From Nitrosomonas sp. (GTDB lineage: Bacteria; Pseudomonadota; Gammaproteobacteria; Burkholderiales; Nitrosomonadaceae), in contig JAMWZR010000005.1 in the NCBI GenBank assembly GCA_024282035.1, forward strand, positions 1 through 64,000: a stretch of 64,000 bases of DNA. The letters run 5' to 3'. The translations under genes and the position numbers were made by a program. Of this stretch, positions 8,781 to 20,169 are shown piece after piece. The notes beneath the pieces were generated by a model. That model had not been told where the DNA came from. It saw only the letters and a list, made by a program, of their open reading frames with translations, and ran no database searches. The first letter of the stretch is position 1. Each line of letters starts with the position of its first letter.

Positions 8781-9845
8781 TTACTTAACAACCGCGTTCA
8801 ATTCACCTTTAGCATAGCGATTCGCCATACTTTCCAGGGAAATCGGTTTGATTTTTCCGGCCTGTCCGGCGCATCCGAAGGCTTCGAAGCGGGCTTTACA
8901 AATGTCTTTAGCAGCGGCAGTCGCTTCTTTCAGGAATTTACGCGGATCGAAATTACTCTTGTCATTTTCCAGGCTGCGGCGGATTGCGCCAGTCATTGCC
9001 AAGCGAATGTCGGTGTCGATATTGACTTTACGCACACCGTATTTGATGCCTTGTTGAATTTCTTCAACCGGAACACCATAGGTTTCTTTGATGTCGCCAC
9101 CGAATTGACGGATGATCTCCAGCCATTCTTGCGGTACTGAACTGGAGCCGTGCATCACCAAATGAGTATTGGGAATGCGCGCATGAATTTGCTTGATGCG
9201 TTCGATCGCTAGAATATCGCCAGTGGGTTTGCGGGTAAATTTATATGCACCGTGTGAAGTTCCAATGGCAATTGCCAAAGCATCCACACCGGTTTTGCGC
9301 ACGAAATCAGCAGCCTCTTCCGGATCGGTCAGCAATTGATCATGCGACAACACACCTTCTGCACCATGACCATCTTCGGCCTCACCCATACCAGACTCCA
9401 GCGATCCCAGACATCCCAATTCACCTTCTACTGATACACCAACAGAATGTGCGATGTTAACAACATCAGCTGTCACATTGACGTTGTATTCGTAAGTAGA
9501 CGGTGTTTTGGCATCTGCCTGCAACGAGCCATCCATCATGACGCTCGAGAAACCGCTACGGATTGCATTAACACAAACGGAGGGAGAAGCACCGTGATCC
9601 TGATGCATCACAATCGGTATATGCGGATAGGATTCAACGGCTGCTTCGATCAAATGACGTAAAAATGCTTCACCGGCATATTTCCGCGCACCGGCGGAAC
9701 CTTGCATGATGACCGGGCTGTTGCATTCATCTGCAGCCTGCATGATCGCCTGGATCTGTTCCAGATTGTTGACGTTGAAAGCTGGCAGTCCATAACCGTT
9801 TTCTGCCGCATGATCGAGTAACTGTCTTAATGATACGAGTGCCAT
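8781..9845 (-). CDS. fba: Class II fructose-bisphosphate aldolase, Calvin cycle type
   Basis: This zinc-dependent aldolase joins glyceraldehyde 3-phosphate and dihydroxyacetone phosphate to fructose 1,6-bisphosphate, and in Calvin operons also makes sedoheptulose bisphosphate (CbbA). The zinc ligand motif H81-Q-D83-H84-G is clear, as are [24 protein letters not shown] and the phosphate-binding [11 protein letters not shown]. The 354-residue length matches the Calvin subtype. AAGGAG stands before the ATG. It is the last gene of the tkt-gap-pgk-pyk-fba series. The position in this operon supports a biosynthetic, autotrophic role. Confidence 0.95.
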   Translation of the reverse strand: MALVSLRQLLDHAAENGYGLPAFNVNNLEQIQAIMQAADECNSPVIMQGSAGARKYAGEAFLRHLIEAAVESYPHIPIVMHQDHGASPSVCVNAIRSGFSSVMMDGSLQADAKTPSTYEYNVNVTADVVNIAHSVGVSVEGELGCLGSLESGMGEAEDGHGAEGVLSHDQLLTDPEEAADFVRKTGVDALAIAIGTSHGAYKFTRKPTGDILAIERIKQIHARIPNTHLVMHGSSSVPQEWLEIIRQFGGDIKETYGVPVEEIQQGIKYGVRKVNIDTDIRLAMTGAIRRSLENDKSNFDPRKFLKEATAAAKDICKARFEAFGCAGQAGKIKPISLESMANRYAKGELNAVVK

Positions 9846-9959
9846 CTAGATCTCCTTATAAATTGTCTTACAATGATTTTGAATGAAATAATGTTAATGA
9901 TTGAAAAACTTAATGCTTCAATCACATGCAGATAATGTTCAGCTCTGATGCAATTCGAC

Positions 9960-11411
9960 TTATGCGTCAGCTATACCTTGTCGTGATCGCCATTCACCCA
10001 CGCGAATGATTTTCATGGTATTGGTGCCTCCCGATTTTCCGACCGGTTCACCGATGGTCATCACCATGATATCACCATGACGCACAACGCCACGATTAAG
10101 CAATTCCTGTTCGGCGCGATTCAGAATTTCCTCTGGATCACTGAGCCCCACATCAAAATCCACCGGATATACACCACGAAACAGTGTCACTCGCCGACGG
10201 GTCTCTTCATTGGGACTCAAGGCAAAAATCGGTACCTTAGAGCTACGCCGGGACATCAGCAGCGCCGTAACACCGCTTTGTGTCAATGCTGCAATGGCGC
10301 GAATCTGCAAACCACTGGCCGTAAACATGGTGGCACGTGCGATGGCTTCTTCAATGGTTGCTTGACTGATGGTGGTAATGCGCCGGTCGGTATTGACCAA
10401 ATATTCCTTCTCAGCTTCCAGGCATACCCTGGCCATGGCTTCCACGGCTTCCACCGGATACTCACCAGCAGCCGACTCTGCAGATAGCATGACAGCATCA
10501 GTACCATCCAGTACTGCATTAGCCACATCCGAAACTTCCGCACGAGTCGGTATGGGATTGGTAATCATGGATTCCATCATCTGCGTTGCGGTAACCACCA
10601 CTTTGTTACTCATCCGGGCAGAGCGGATCATTCTTTTTTGCAGCGCAGGAACTGCGGCATCACCGACTTCTACAGCCAGATCGCCTCGAGCCACCATGAT
10701 GGCATCAGAAGCCTCGAGAATATCTTCAAGTGCAAGAATGGCTTCAGAACGCTCGATCTTGGCCATGATCATTCCCTTGCCGCCTGCTTCCTGCATCAGC
10801 GCACGCGCCTGCCGGATGTCATCACCTGATCGTACAAAGGATACCGCCAGATAGTCGGCACCAAATTCAGCTGCAATCTTGATATCCTCGAGATCCTTAC
10901 TGGTCAGGGCCGGTGCACCCAGTCCGCCTCCTTTGCGATTGATACCTTTGTTGTTCGACAGCACACCGCCTTGTTCAACAACACAAAAAACTTGATGCTC
11001 CTTCACAGAGGTGACATTGAGTACGATGCGTCCATCATCCAGCATCAGAATTGCACCGGCCTCGAGATCATTGGGCAATTCCTTGTAGTCCAGTCCAACC
11101 CGCTCCTGATTGCCAAGCTCACAAAAAGCATCCAGTATGAATTGATCACCTACTTCTAATCGGATCTTGCCATGTTCAAACTTGCCGATGCGGATCTTGG
11201 GTCCCTGCAGATCTGCCAGGACGCCGACGGTTCTCCCGGCTTTGCGAGCCAATGAACGAGTCAATTCGACAAATTCAATGTGTTGCTCGCGAGTACCGTG
11301 AGAGAAATTGATTCGAACAACATCCACACCCGCTCGGATCATACGTTCTAAAATCTTTGCATTACTGCTTGCAGGACCTAGGGTAGTTACAATTTTCGTT
11401 CTTCGAATCAT
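9960..11411 (-). CDS. pyk: Pyruvate kinase
   Basis: The enzyme converts phosphoenolpyruvate and ADP to pyruvate and ATP. The 483-residue chain begins RRTKIVTTLGPAS and has INFSHG, the active-site helix MAKIERSEAI with its lysine, MVARGDLAVEVG, TATQMMESM and VMLSAESAAGEYP, all hallmark pyruvate kinase segments. It begins 12 bases after pgk and belongs to the Calvin-type operon, where it links 3-phosphoglycerate to pyruvate for biosynthesis. Length and motifs are complete. Confidence 0.95.
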   Translation of the reverse strand: MIRRTKIVTTLGPASSNAKILERMIRAGVDVVRINFSHGTREQHIEFVELTRSLARKAGRTVGVLADLQGPKIRIGKFEHGKIRLEVGDQFILDAFCELGNQERVGLDYKELPNDLEAGAILMLDDGRIVLNVTSVKEHQVFCVVEQGGVLSNNKGINRKGGGLGAPALTSKDLEDIKIAAEFGADYLAVSFVRSGDDIRQARALMQEAGGKGMIMAKIERSEAILALEDILEASDAIMVARGDLAVEVGDAAVPALQKRMIRSARMSNKVVVTATQMMESMITNPIPTRAEVSDVANAVLDGTDAVMLSAESAAGEYPVEAVEAMARVCLEAEKEYLVNTDRRITTISQATIEEAIARATMFTASGLQIRAIAALTQSGVTALLMSRRSSKVPIFALSPNEETRRRVTLFRGVYPVDFDVGLSDPEEILNRAEQELLNRGVVRHGDIMVMTIGEPVGKSGGTNTMKIIRVGEWRSRQGIADA

Positions 11412-11423
11412 GGCGCTGTCAGA

Positions 11424-12602
11424 TTATTTAGCTCTTGTTTCCAATATTTCCACTGCAGGCAATTTCTTGCCTTCCAGAAACTCCAGAAAGGCTCCTCCGG
11501 CAGTTGAGATATAGGACACTTTGTCATAAATATCATATTTCTGAATGGCAGCAATGGTGTCACCTCCACCCGCCAGTGTAAAGGCTTTGGTTTCGGCAAT
11601 GGCACGCGCAACTTTTTCAGTTCCCGCACCGAATTGATCGAATTCGAAAACACCCACAGGACCATTCCATACTACCGTTCCTGCACGCATGATGATATCT
11701 ACCAGCTCTTGCGCACTTTGCGGTCCAATATCGAAAATCATGTCATCGTCTGCAACCTGCGCAGCATCTTTCAATACAGCAGGTTCATTGGCGTCGAATT
11801 TTTTACCCACGACAACATCGACAGCAATCGGGATCGATGCATTGCGCTTTGCCATTTTCTCCATCAGTACCTTGGCAGTGGGGACCAGATCATCTTCACA
11901 CAATGATTTCCCAACATTCTTGCCCGTTGCTTTCAGAAAAGTATTAGCTATACCACCACCCACAACCAATTGATCCACTTTTTCGGATAATGACTCCAAC
12001 ACGGTCAGTTTGGTCGATACCTTGGAGCCACCAACAATGGCCACCATCGGACGAGCCGGACTAAGCAGTGCTTTGGTCAGTGCATCGAGTTCCTCGGTCA
12101 GTAATATCCCCGCACATGCAACCGGCGCATATTTCGCGATGCCATGGGTTGAAGCTTCGGCTCGATGCGCAGTACCAAAGGCATCCATGACAAATACATC
12201 ACATAACTTGGCATATTTCTGTGCCGTTTCTTCAACGTTTTTCTTTTCGCCTTTGTTGATACGACAATTTTCCAACACGACCAATTCACCCTCGGCCACA
12301 TCGAAACCACCATCAACCCAGTCACGAATCAATCGCACCGGTTTATTCAAACGACCCGCAATGTTATCCGCCACCGGTTTCAGTGAGTTTTCTTCACTCC
12401 ATTGCCCTTCTTCGGGACGCCCCAGGTGTGATGTCACCATCACTTTGGCACCTTGCTTCAGGCAATGATTAATGGTCGCCATCGAGGCGGTAATACGCGC
12501 ATCTGATGTCACTTTGCCATCTTTAACTGGCACATTGAGATCAGCACGGATAAAGACACGTTTGCCCTTTAGATCAAGGTCAACAAGTTTAATAACAGAC
12601 AC
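11424..12602 (-). CDS. pgk: Phosphoglycerate kinase
   Basis: The enzyme interconverts 3-phosphoglycerate and 1,3-bisphosphoglycerate. The 392-residue protein has [12 protein letters not shown] near the start, TSHLGRP, the hinge region [12 protein letters not shown] and C-terminal WNGPVGVFE and GGGDTIAA. The start is GTG at 12602 with GGAG a few bases before it; an ATG two bases upstream is in another frame. It lies 146 bases after gap and 12 before pyk. In Calvin cycle organisms this is CbbK. Confidence 0.95.
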   Translation of the reverse strand: MSVIKLVDLDLKGKRVFIRADLNVPVKDGKVTSDARITASMATINHCLKQGAKVMVTSHLGRPEEGQWSEENSLKPVADNIAGRLNKPVRLIRDWVDGGFDVAEGELVVLENCRINKGEKKNVEETAQKYAKLCDVFVMDAFGTAHRAEASTHGIAKYAPVACAGILLTEELDALTKALLSPARPMVAIVGGSKVSTKLTVLESLSEKVDQLVVGGGIANTFLKATGKNVGKSLCEDDLVPTAKVLMEKMAKRNASIPIAVDVVVGKKFDANEPAVLKDAAQVADDDMIFDIGPQSAQELVDIIMRAGTVVWNGPVGVFEFDQFGAGTEKVARAIAETKAFTLAGGGDTIAAIQKYDIYDKVSYISTAGGAFLEFLEGKKLPAVEILETRAK

Positions 12603-12748
12603 ATCAAACTCCAGAATTGTCTATAAGAGGAAAATAAAAGGATAGCGAATGCTACCCTTCATATTTCATCCATTTGTAAATAAACATTTATATGCTCTAT
12701 TGCGATGACCCAGACTGCGTATCCGGGTGTCATCACAATTTCACATCC

Positions 12749-13813
<1,065 letters not shown>

Positions 13814-13825
13814 TCATTAATTGAA

Positions 13826-15841
13826 TCAGAGAATGCCTTTAACTGTCTTGACCACATTGTCAACAGTAAAACCAAAATGCTTGAACAACACGTCTGCAGG
13901 CGCCGACTCACCGAATGAATCGATACCAACCACCGCACCGTCCAATCCAACGTACTTGCGCCAGAAGTCGGTCACACCTGCTTCAATGGCGACACGCTTA
14001 ATGCCCTTTGGCAAGACACTGTCTTTATAAGATGGTTCCTGACGATCGAAAATACTGGTACATGGCATAGAAACCACGCGAACATGGATTCCCTCGTCAG
14101 CAAGTGCTTTTTGTGCGCTCATCGCTAGAGCTACTTCCGAACCAGTTGCAATCAACACGGCTTGTACATTTGCATTACCAGCTTCCGACAACACATATCC
14201 ACCTTTGTCTATGAGCTTGATCGTCGCTGCATCACGCTTCTGGAAGGGTAAATTCTGGCGACTGAAAATCAGTGTAGACGGTCCATTCTTGCGTTCTATG
14301 GCACGCGCCCAAGATACGGTTGACTCAACCGTATCACAAGGACGCCATACATCCATGTTGGGAATCATGCGCAGTGTGGCGGTTTGTTCCACAGGCTGGT
14401 GAGTCGGTCCATCTTCACCCAGACCAATCGAATCGTGAGTAAAGACGAAAATATTGCGTATCTTCATCAATGCAGCCATACGCAATGCGTTACGTGCATA
14501 TTCCGAAAACATCAGGAAGGTGGCGCCATAAGGAATCAGTCCACCATGTAACGACAATCCATTCATCATGGCACTCATGCCAAATTCGCGCACACCATAA
14601 TAAACATAGTTACCACCATTGACCTTGCTGATCCCCTTGGAACCCGACCACAGGGTCAGATTAGAGCCAGCCAGATCAGCTGAGCCGCCAATCAATTCAG
14701 GCAGAACTGGCGCCAGGCCTTCGATGGCATTTTGCGATGCCTTGCGACTGGCGATGGTTTCTGTCTTGGCATTCACTTGATTGATAACACTGTCTAAATG
14801 ACTTTGCCAGTTAGTGGGTAACTCCCCTGCCATGCGACGGTTAAACTCGGCGGCTTCCTTGGGGTATTTCTCGGCATACTCGGCAAACTTGATGTTCCAT
14901 TCCGTTTCCAGCTTCTGCCCTTTCGCTCTGGCATCCCACGCGCTATACACTTCCTGCGGGATCTCGAAAGGTGCGTGATGCCAGCCGATATGCGGACGAG
15001 TCGCAGCAATTTCCGCGTCGCCAAGCGCTGCACCATGGACCGAATGAGTGTTGGCCATATTGGGCGAACCCATACCAATCACCGTCTTGCAGCAAATCAT
15101 CGTGGGTTTGTCATTGACCTTCTTAGCAGCTTCGATCGCAGCTTCTATGGCTACCGGATCATGACCATTAACATTAGGCACCACATGCCAGCCATAAGAT
15201 TCGAAGCGTTTAGGCGTATCATCAGTAAACCAGCCTTCGACATGACCATCAATGGAAATCCCGTTATCATCATAAAAACAGATCAGTTTACCGAGTCCCA
15301 AGGTGCCAGCGAGCGAACAAGCTTCATGAGATATACCTTCCATCAGACAGCCATCACCCAGAAAAACATAAGTATGGTGATCGACAATATTGTAGCCGGG
15401 GCGATTGAATTCTGCCGCCAGAATTTTTTCTGCCAATGCCATACCCACTGCGTTGGTGATCCCCTGTCCCAAAGGTCCGGTAGTGGTTTCAACACCTGGC
15501 GTGTAGCCATATTCAGGATGACCTGGTGTTTTGGAATGGAACTGACGAAAACGCTTGATCTCTTCCATTGGCAGGTCATAACCCGTCAAATGCAACAATG
15601 CGTAGATCAGCATGGATCCATGGCCATTGGAAAGGATGAACCGATCGCGATCAACCCATCCCGGGTTTCCAGGATTATGACGCAAGTGATGAATCCACAG
15701 CACCTCAGCGATCTCGGCCATGCCCATTGGCATGCCTGGATGACCAGAATTGGCTTTTTGCACGGCATCCATCGCCAGTGCACGAATCGCACTGGTCAAA
15801 TCCTTGAATACCGGCGCGTCAAAATCCTTGAATGTACCCAT
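13826..15841 (-). CDS. tkt: Transketolase
   Basis: This thiamine-diphosphate enzyme moves two-carbon units between sugar phosphates in the Calvin and pentose phosphate pathways. The 671-residue protein shows [13 protein letters not shown] with a downstream asparagine (YDDN) of the thiamine-binding fold, [17 protein letters not shown] and [19 protein letters not shown] 15841 is chosen over the adjacent TTG 15844 because AAGGGAG lies at a good distance. It leads the tkt-gap-pgk-pyk-fba series, and a sigma-70-like promoter lies upstream (15916-15944). Confidence 0.95.
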   Translation of the reverse strand: MGTFKDFDAPVFKDLTSAIRALAMDAVQKANSGHPGMPMGMAEIAEVLWIHHLRHNPGNPGWVDRDRFILSNGHGSMLIYALLHLTGYDLPMEEIKRFRQFHSKTPGHPEYGYTPGVETTTGPLGQGITNAVGMALAEKILAAEFNRPGYNIVDHHTYVFLGDGCLMEGISHEACSLAGTLGLGKLICFYDDNGISIDGHVEGWFTDDTPKRFESYGWHVVPNVNGHDPVAIEAAIEAAKKVNDKPTMICCKTVIGMGSPNMANTHSVHGAALGDAEIAATRPHIGWHHAPFEIPQEVYSAWDARAKGQKLETEWNIKFAEYAEKYPKEAAEFNRRMAGELPTNWQSHLDSVINQVNAKTETIASRKASQNAIEGLAPVLPELIGGSADLAGSNLTLWSGSKGISKVNGGNYVYYGVREFGMSAMMNGLSLHGGLIPYGATFLMFSEYARNALRMAALMKIRNIFVFTHDSIGLGEDGPTHQPVEQTATLRMIPNMDVWRPCDTVESTVSWARAIERKNGPSTLIFSRQNLPFQKRDAATIKLIDKGGYVLSEAGNANVQAVLIATGSEVALAMSAQKALADEGIHVRVVSMPCTSIFDRQEPSYKDSVLPKGIKRVAIEAGVTDFWRKYVGLDGAVVGIDSFGESAPADVLFKHFGFTVDNVVKTVKGIL

Positions 15842-15915
15842 CAAAACTAACTCCCTTAAATTTTCAACAAATAAATAAAAACGGCCACCTTTCTCGATCT
15901 GATGGCAAAGCTTGC

Positions 15916-15944
15916 ATTATCCCTCAAGATGGGTATTTGGACAA
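15916..15944 (-). promoter_or_regulatory. Sigma-70-like promoter before tkt
   Basis: On the minus strand TTGTCC (15944-15939) and GATAAT (15921-15916) are separated by 17 bases. The match is four of six at -35 and five of six at -10. It lies about 75 bases before the tkt start and would separate the Calvin-type operon from ntrX. Confidence 0.4.
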
Positions 15945-16002
15945 CCACAAACCTATATTTTTCACATAAAACCAATCTAGTAGCACGGGACGGGATACCG
16001 CA

Positions 16003-17265
16003 CTAATTGCCACGCAACTTGATTCCCAACAACTTTATTTTGCGATAGAGGTGTGTGCGCTCCAAACCGGCACGCTCGGCCACACGAGTCATGTTGCCAT
16101 TCTCTTGATCAATGAGTCGTTCAAAGTAGTTCTTCTCGAACTGATCACGCGCTTCGCGCAATGAAAGATCCAGTGAAATCTCGGGCGCCACCGAGGACGA
16201 AGCCGATTCCGGAAATACCATCGCCTGCTGAACCGCGTCAACCGAGATCTCATCACCAGTACATGTCAGAGCCAATGAATGCACTACACCATTTAACTGG
16301 GTTAAATTGCCTGGCCAGTCATAATTGCGCAAACAATTCAGTGCTGCCGTGCTGAATCGCAAATTGGGCGATGCTTCTCCGGATTCCGCGAAACGTGACA
16401 AAATCTGATTGGCCAATTCAGGAATATCCTCGCGATGTGCTCGCAATGCCGGGATTCCGACCGATAAGCCACTCAACAATTCATACAATTTAGAATGATA
16501 GGTGCCCTGAGCCGTCAATTCCGCCAGCGGTTGTGATGTTGCACAGACAAGCCGCACGTTGTATTTGTCGAGCTTGCTCAGCACCAGCAACAACCCCTTC
16601 TGCGCCAACTTGTTGATTTCACCCACATCCTTGAGAAAAAGCAGGCCATCGCGCGCATGCTCCAGCAGATCCAATGGTGATTCTGCCAGCACTGACAGCG
16701 ACTCCGGTTCCACCCAAGCCGTATTGGGTCGATGCAGGAAACGCGCACATAATTCCGCTCCCACACCGGGTTCACCCATTAGCAACAAGGGAGTTTTCAG
16801 ATTCGCGACCTGTTCCAGCTTCTTACGCAACTCAGCTATGAGTGGACTTCTGCCCAAACTAACGAGTGACAATGATGCATGTTGCTTATGCTGACCACTG
16901 CGCAGGGCCTTGTTGACCGTACTGAGAAGCTTCTGTAGTGGTATGGGTTTTTCCAGATAACCAAAAGCACCGATACGGGTCGCTTCCACAGCCGTGTCGA
17001 TCGTTCCATGTCCCGACATCATGATCACCGGCATCGTCAGCATGCCATTGCTGGCCCAGTCCTTGAGCAACGTAATGCCATCGGTATCAGGCATCCATAT
17101 ATCCAGCAACACCAGGTCCGGGCGCGTTTGACTGCGCCAGATCCTAGCCTGTTCGGCATTCTCCGCCAATGCCACGCGGTATCCTTCATCACGTAAAATT
17201 TCAGACAACAATTCACGTATCCCAATTTCGTCGTCAACAACAAGTATGGTATTGTTCGTTATCAT
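16003..17265 (-). CDS. ntrX: NtrX-type response regulator with degenerate AAA domain
   Basis: The 420-residue layout is receiver (1-120), AAA region (about 135-335) and a Fis-type helix-turn-helix (about 385-418, NMTRVAERAGLERTHLYRKIK). The receiver is intact (D11, D12, D55, K106). The AAA region has lost its working parts. Walker A at 164-171 reads GEPGVGAE, with alanine for the lysine. Walker B reads LLFLKDVGE instead of LFLDE. No GAFTGA loop is found, the arginine-finger region reads HSKLYELLSGL, and the sensor-II arginine of WPGNVREL is lost (WPGNLTQL). It therefore probably regulates DNA directly without sigma-54 ATPase activity. It lies 126 bases after ntrY, its likely kinase. Confidence 0.85.
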   Translation of the reverse strand: MITNNTILVVDDEIGIRELLSEILRDEGYRVALAENAEQARIWRSQTRPDLVLLDIWMPDTDGITLLKDWASNGMLTMPVIMMSGHGTIDTAVEATRIGAFGYLEKPIPLQKLLSTVNKALRSGQHKQHASLSLVSLGRSPLIAELRKKLEQVANLKTPLLLMGEPGVGAELCARFLHRPNTAWVEPESLSVLAESPLDLLEHARDGLLFLKDVGEINKLAQKGLLLVLSKLDKYNVRLVCATSQPLAELTAQGTYHSKLYELLSGLSVGIPALRAHREDIPELANQILSRFAESGEASPNLRFSTAALNCLRNYDWPGNLTQLNGVVHSLALTCTGDEISVDAVQQAMVFPESASSSVAPEISLDLSLREARDQFEKNYFERLIDQENGNMTRVAERAGLERTHLYRKIKLLGIKLRGN

Positions 17266-17391
17266 TTTTGAATATTCTCCACTGACGAAATCGATCCAGC
17301 TTGTGTATACACACCGACCTTCGCTGAACGCATCCGTATCAAAATTTAATACCCTCAGTTTTTCATCATTGTTATAGTGTCAACATCCTTC

Positions 17392-19563
17392 TCATACTGA
17401 TTCTTTCTTATTCTCTGCAATCATTTTCTCTACAGCGGGAAGAATGATCGAAATTTGTGCACCGTGTGGTTTGATATTTTCGACATGAATAATCCCTTCA
17501 TGCTCTTCAACAATTTTTTTGACAATGGGCAACCCCAGCCCCGTCCCCTTGGGTTTCGTCGTAACATAGGGCTCAAAAACCCGCGCCCTGACTTCCTCAG
17601 AGAATCCACAACCATTATCACGGACACACAATTGCACACCACCATGTACCCTCTCGGTGGTTACCTGTATGACCGGCTCAACCGAATCAATAAGCGCATC
17701 CTGTGCATTTTGCAACAAATTATGCAACACCTGTCGCAATTGTGCAGAATCCCCTTTCACAAATGGCAATTCTTCTGCCAAATTCTGCCGGATCGGGATG
17801 TGTACATGCGGATTCGATGCCATCTGTGAGCTTTCGTACAGTGACAACACTTCACGTACCAATCGATTGAAATCAAGCTGATGTAATTGCAGTTCGGGTG
17901 CGCGCGCATACTGGTTAAATTCATTGACCATGCGTTTCAGGGCTTCGACCTGATTGACAATGGTCTCGGTCGAACGCCGCAGAACTCTGGCATCGTCTTC
18001 ATCCAATTTATGAATCAACTTGTGCTGCACTCGCTCTGCTGACAACTGAATGGGAGTCAGCGGATTCTTGATTTCATGCGCCAGCCGGCGTGCCACTTCG
18101 CTCCATGCCACAGCGCGCTGAACCTGTAATAAATTGGTGATGTCGTCGAACACAACGACCCCTCCTCCTCCCGATTGCGTCGGCAGACGAGTGCCGCGAA
18201 TCAGCAGCACCTGATTCTTACTCTCTCCCTGATGAGTCAGCTGGCGCTGCCATACACCCGCAGAACCACTATTGAACCCCTCCTTGATTTCTGCAACCAA
18301 CACATTGAGCTGCGGCTCGTTATCCACACAGCCTTCTATGATCGAACCATCGAGACTGATCAATGGCACCTGTAAAATTTGTTCCGCGCTACGATTGGCT
18401 TTCGACAACACCAGATTTTCGTCGAAAACCAATACCCCGGACGACAGATTTGCCAGAATACTCTCCAAGTGAGTACGCGCACTTTCCACCTGTTGCTGAT
18501 TATGTTGTGCAGCTGCGCGCGCTTCTTCCAGTTGCTGCGTCATCAGATTGAAAGACTCGGTCAATACGCCCAGCTCATCGCGACTCTGTACCAGATGCCT
18601 GCGGCTATAGTCGCCTTGTGCGATGGCTCGCGTGCCCTCGGCCAGCATCCCCAGCGGCGCACTCAATTTTTCACTTAACAGAGATGCCGTAGCAAGCGCA
18701 GAGAACAATGCCAGCAATAGCGCCAGCGTCAATGTCACACTGTACAAACGCGTCAAGCCCTGTCGGGACAACAATAATTCCTGATAATCTTGGAATCCGG
18801 CCTGCACTCGCTCAGCATCCCTGGCAAGCTGGATTGGGACAGGCTGCAGCAACTGTAACACACGAATGTCTTCCTTGAGACTCAACACATTGACCGGCGC
18901 CACCACACGCAGATACAACCCTTTATCCGGAATGGTCTCGACAACGCTGTAAGCTTTCTGAATTCGGATATGACGCATCACCATGGCACTGGGCATACCG
19001 GGAAACAGTGCCAGATTATTTTCACTGGAAAAAGCGATAACCTTACCATCCTGATTGAACAGGGTCGCCTCCTGCACCTGAGATTGCAGCAGCAATTCGT
19101 TCAGCACCAGCAGCGGAGGATTGGACGATTCCGACAATATCAGTGCCGTGGCTTGCGCCTTGCGTTCCAGCTCGACCAACAAGCTGTCGAGCATGGTCTG
19201 CCCCAGATTCAATCCCCCTTCCAGCGCTCGATCTACCTTGACGTCAAACCAGGATTCGATGCTCTTTTCCAGGAACTGAACTGATACGGTATAAACCAAT
19301 GCGCCTGGCAGTATGGCGACCAGGGAAAAAACCAGCATCAGGCGCAGGGCCAGCCGGGAACCAAAAACACCGGTTTGTAGTCTGCGTCTGAATCGCCATA
19401 ACAGGAAACCCAGCACGATCATCAGAAACACGACGAAAGCGATGTTGATGCCAAGCAACAATCGATACTTGCGTTCAAAAAATTCAGTATTGGCCCCTGC
19501 CGTTGCCAATAGAAACAACATGACCGCCCCCACACCAGCGCTGATGATCAGCACATATTTCAT
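17392..19563 (-). CDS. ntrY: NtrY-type membrane sensor histidine kinase
   Basis: This is the probable partner kinase of NtrX. The 723-residue protein has two N-terminal transmembrane segments followed by a third segment, a periplasmic loop, another membrane segment and a HAMP region (LSAPLGMLAEGTRAI). A PAS-like region (ILANLSSGVLVFDENL) comes next, then HisKA with H496 in LAHEIKNPL and a HATPase domain with LLQNAQDAL, RDNGCGFS and GTGLGLPIVKKI. The start ATG 19563 overlaps the stop of the DUF4390 gene as TAATG, pointing to translational coupling; a longer in-frame reading would run into that gene. The NtrYX pair is linked in other bacteria to nitrogen and respiratory control. The signal here is unknown. 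Confidence 0.9.
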   Translation of the reverse strand: MKYVLIISAGVGAVMLFLLATAGANTEFFERKYRLLLGINIAFVVFLMIVLGFLLWRFRRRLQTGVFGSRLALRLMLVFSLVAILPGALVYTVSVQFLEKSIESWFDVKVDRALEGGLNLGQTMLDSLLVELERKAQATALILSESSNPPLLVLNELLLQSQVQEATLFNQDGKVIAFSSENNLALFPGMPSAMVMRHIRIQKAYSVVETIPDKGLYLRVVAPVNVLSLKEDIRVLQLLQPVPIQLARDAERVQAGFQDYQELLLSRQGLTRLYSVTLTLALLLALFSALATASLLSEKLSAPLGMLAEGTRAIAQGDYSRRHLVQSRDELGVLTESFNLMTQQLEEARAAAQHNQQQVESARTHLESILANLSSGVLVFDENLVLSKANRSAEQILQVPLISLDGSIIEGCVDNEPQLNVLVAEIKEGFNSGSAGVWQRQLTHQGESKNQVLLIRGTRLPTQSGGGGVVVFDDITNLLQVQRAVAWSEVARRLAHEIKNPLTPIQLSAERVQHKLIHKLDEDDARVLRRSTETIVNQVEALKRMVNEFNQYARAPELQLHQLDFNRLVREVLSLYESSQMASNPHVHIPIRQNLAEELPFVKGDSAQLRQVLHNLLQNAQDALIDSVEPVIQVTTERVHGGVQLCVRDNGCGFSEEVRARVFEPYVTTKPKGTGLGLPIVKKIVEEHEGIIHVENIKPHGAQISIILPAVEKMIAENKKESV

Positions 19564-20162
19564 TAGTGCGCCTTGATCTGGAACGGTTGGCCTGGAGCGG
19601 GCAATTTCATCTGCCATTCCAGCTTTTCAGAACTAAAATCCCATTTGCTTGATCCCAAAGCTTCTACCTGGAGAGGCTTGGGCATTCTAGTCAAATCCAG
19701 CCAGATGCGCAGTGATGCAAGATAATCGACATCCGTTCTCAACTCCGATTTGACGGTTAGTGGAAAATCCCGAAGCTGACCTAGCGCCTGCAAAGCTTCG
19801 GCGAGAGTGTTGAAACTTTGCGATTGCGACGGATAATTCAGAATAAATTGGCGTGTCAACGCATAATATCGAAGCCCAACACGCATTTTCCCCCGAGCCA
19901 CCTCGTCACTCAACCAGTACCAGCGTGAGTCGATCAAACTGAACTTGGTTACAAAATAGAGCACCACTCCTTTTTCCAGCACCTGCTCCAGGGTCGGGTT
20001 CAGGGTAATTTCAGAATCGACAGTAACTTCGTAACCAGTGTTGACAGCAGAAAAACCGACTGACTTGATCGCAATGCCTTCTGCCCGCACTGACATAGAA
20101 GCCAGCAACAGGACACAGATCGATAAAACAAAAAACGTAACCGATAACCGAATGCGTTCCAT
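19563..20162 (-). CDS. DUF4390 secreted or periplasmic protein
   Basis: The 199-residue protein starts with a basic stretch and a hydrophobic segment (LSVTFFVLSICVLLLA) ending in SVRAEG, which looks like a cleavable signal peptide. The rest is beta-rich with PSQSQSFNTLAEAL and LRTDVDYLASLRIWLDLTRMPKPLQ, the pattern of DUF4390, a family found between rsmB and ntrY in betaproteobacteria. ATG 20162 lies seven bases past the rsmB stop. The TAATG overlap couples it to ntrY, so a role in the signal input of that kinase is possible but unproven. Confidence 0.8.
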   Translation of the reverse strand: MERIRLSVTFFVLSICVLLLASMSVRAEGIAIKSVGFSAVNTGYEVTVDSEITLNPTLEQVLEKGVVLYFVTKFSLIDSRWYWLSDEVARGKMRVGLRYYALTRQFILNYPSQSQSFNTLAEALQALGQLRDFPLTVKSELRTDVDYLASLRIWLDLTRMPKPLQVEALGSSKWDFSSEKLEWQMKLPAPGQPFQIKAH

Positions 20163-20169
20163 CAATGCA

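Noticed and set aside
14975..15850. 291-codon open frame on the plus strand opposite transketolase
   Set aside because: It lies wholly opposite a clear tkt gene; its composition is typical of an antisense shadow and it shows no family motif.
18061..18090. Possible split or frameshift in ntrY
   Set aside because: The frame is continuous from the membrane domain through the ATPase domain; HisKA motif intact.
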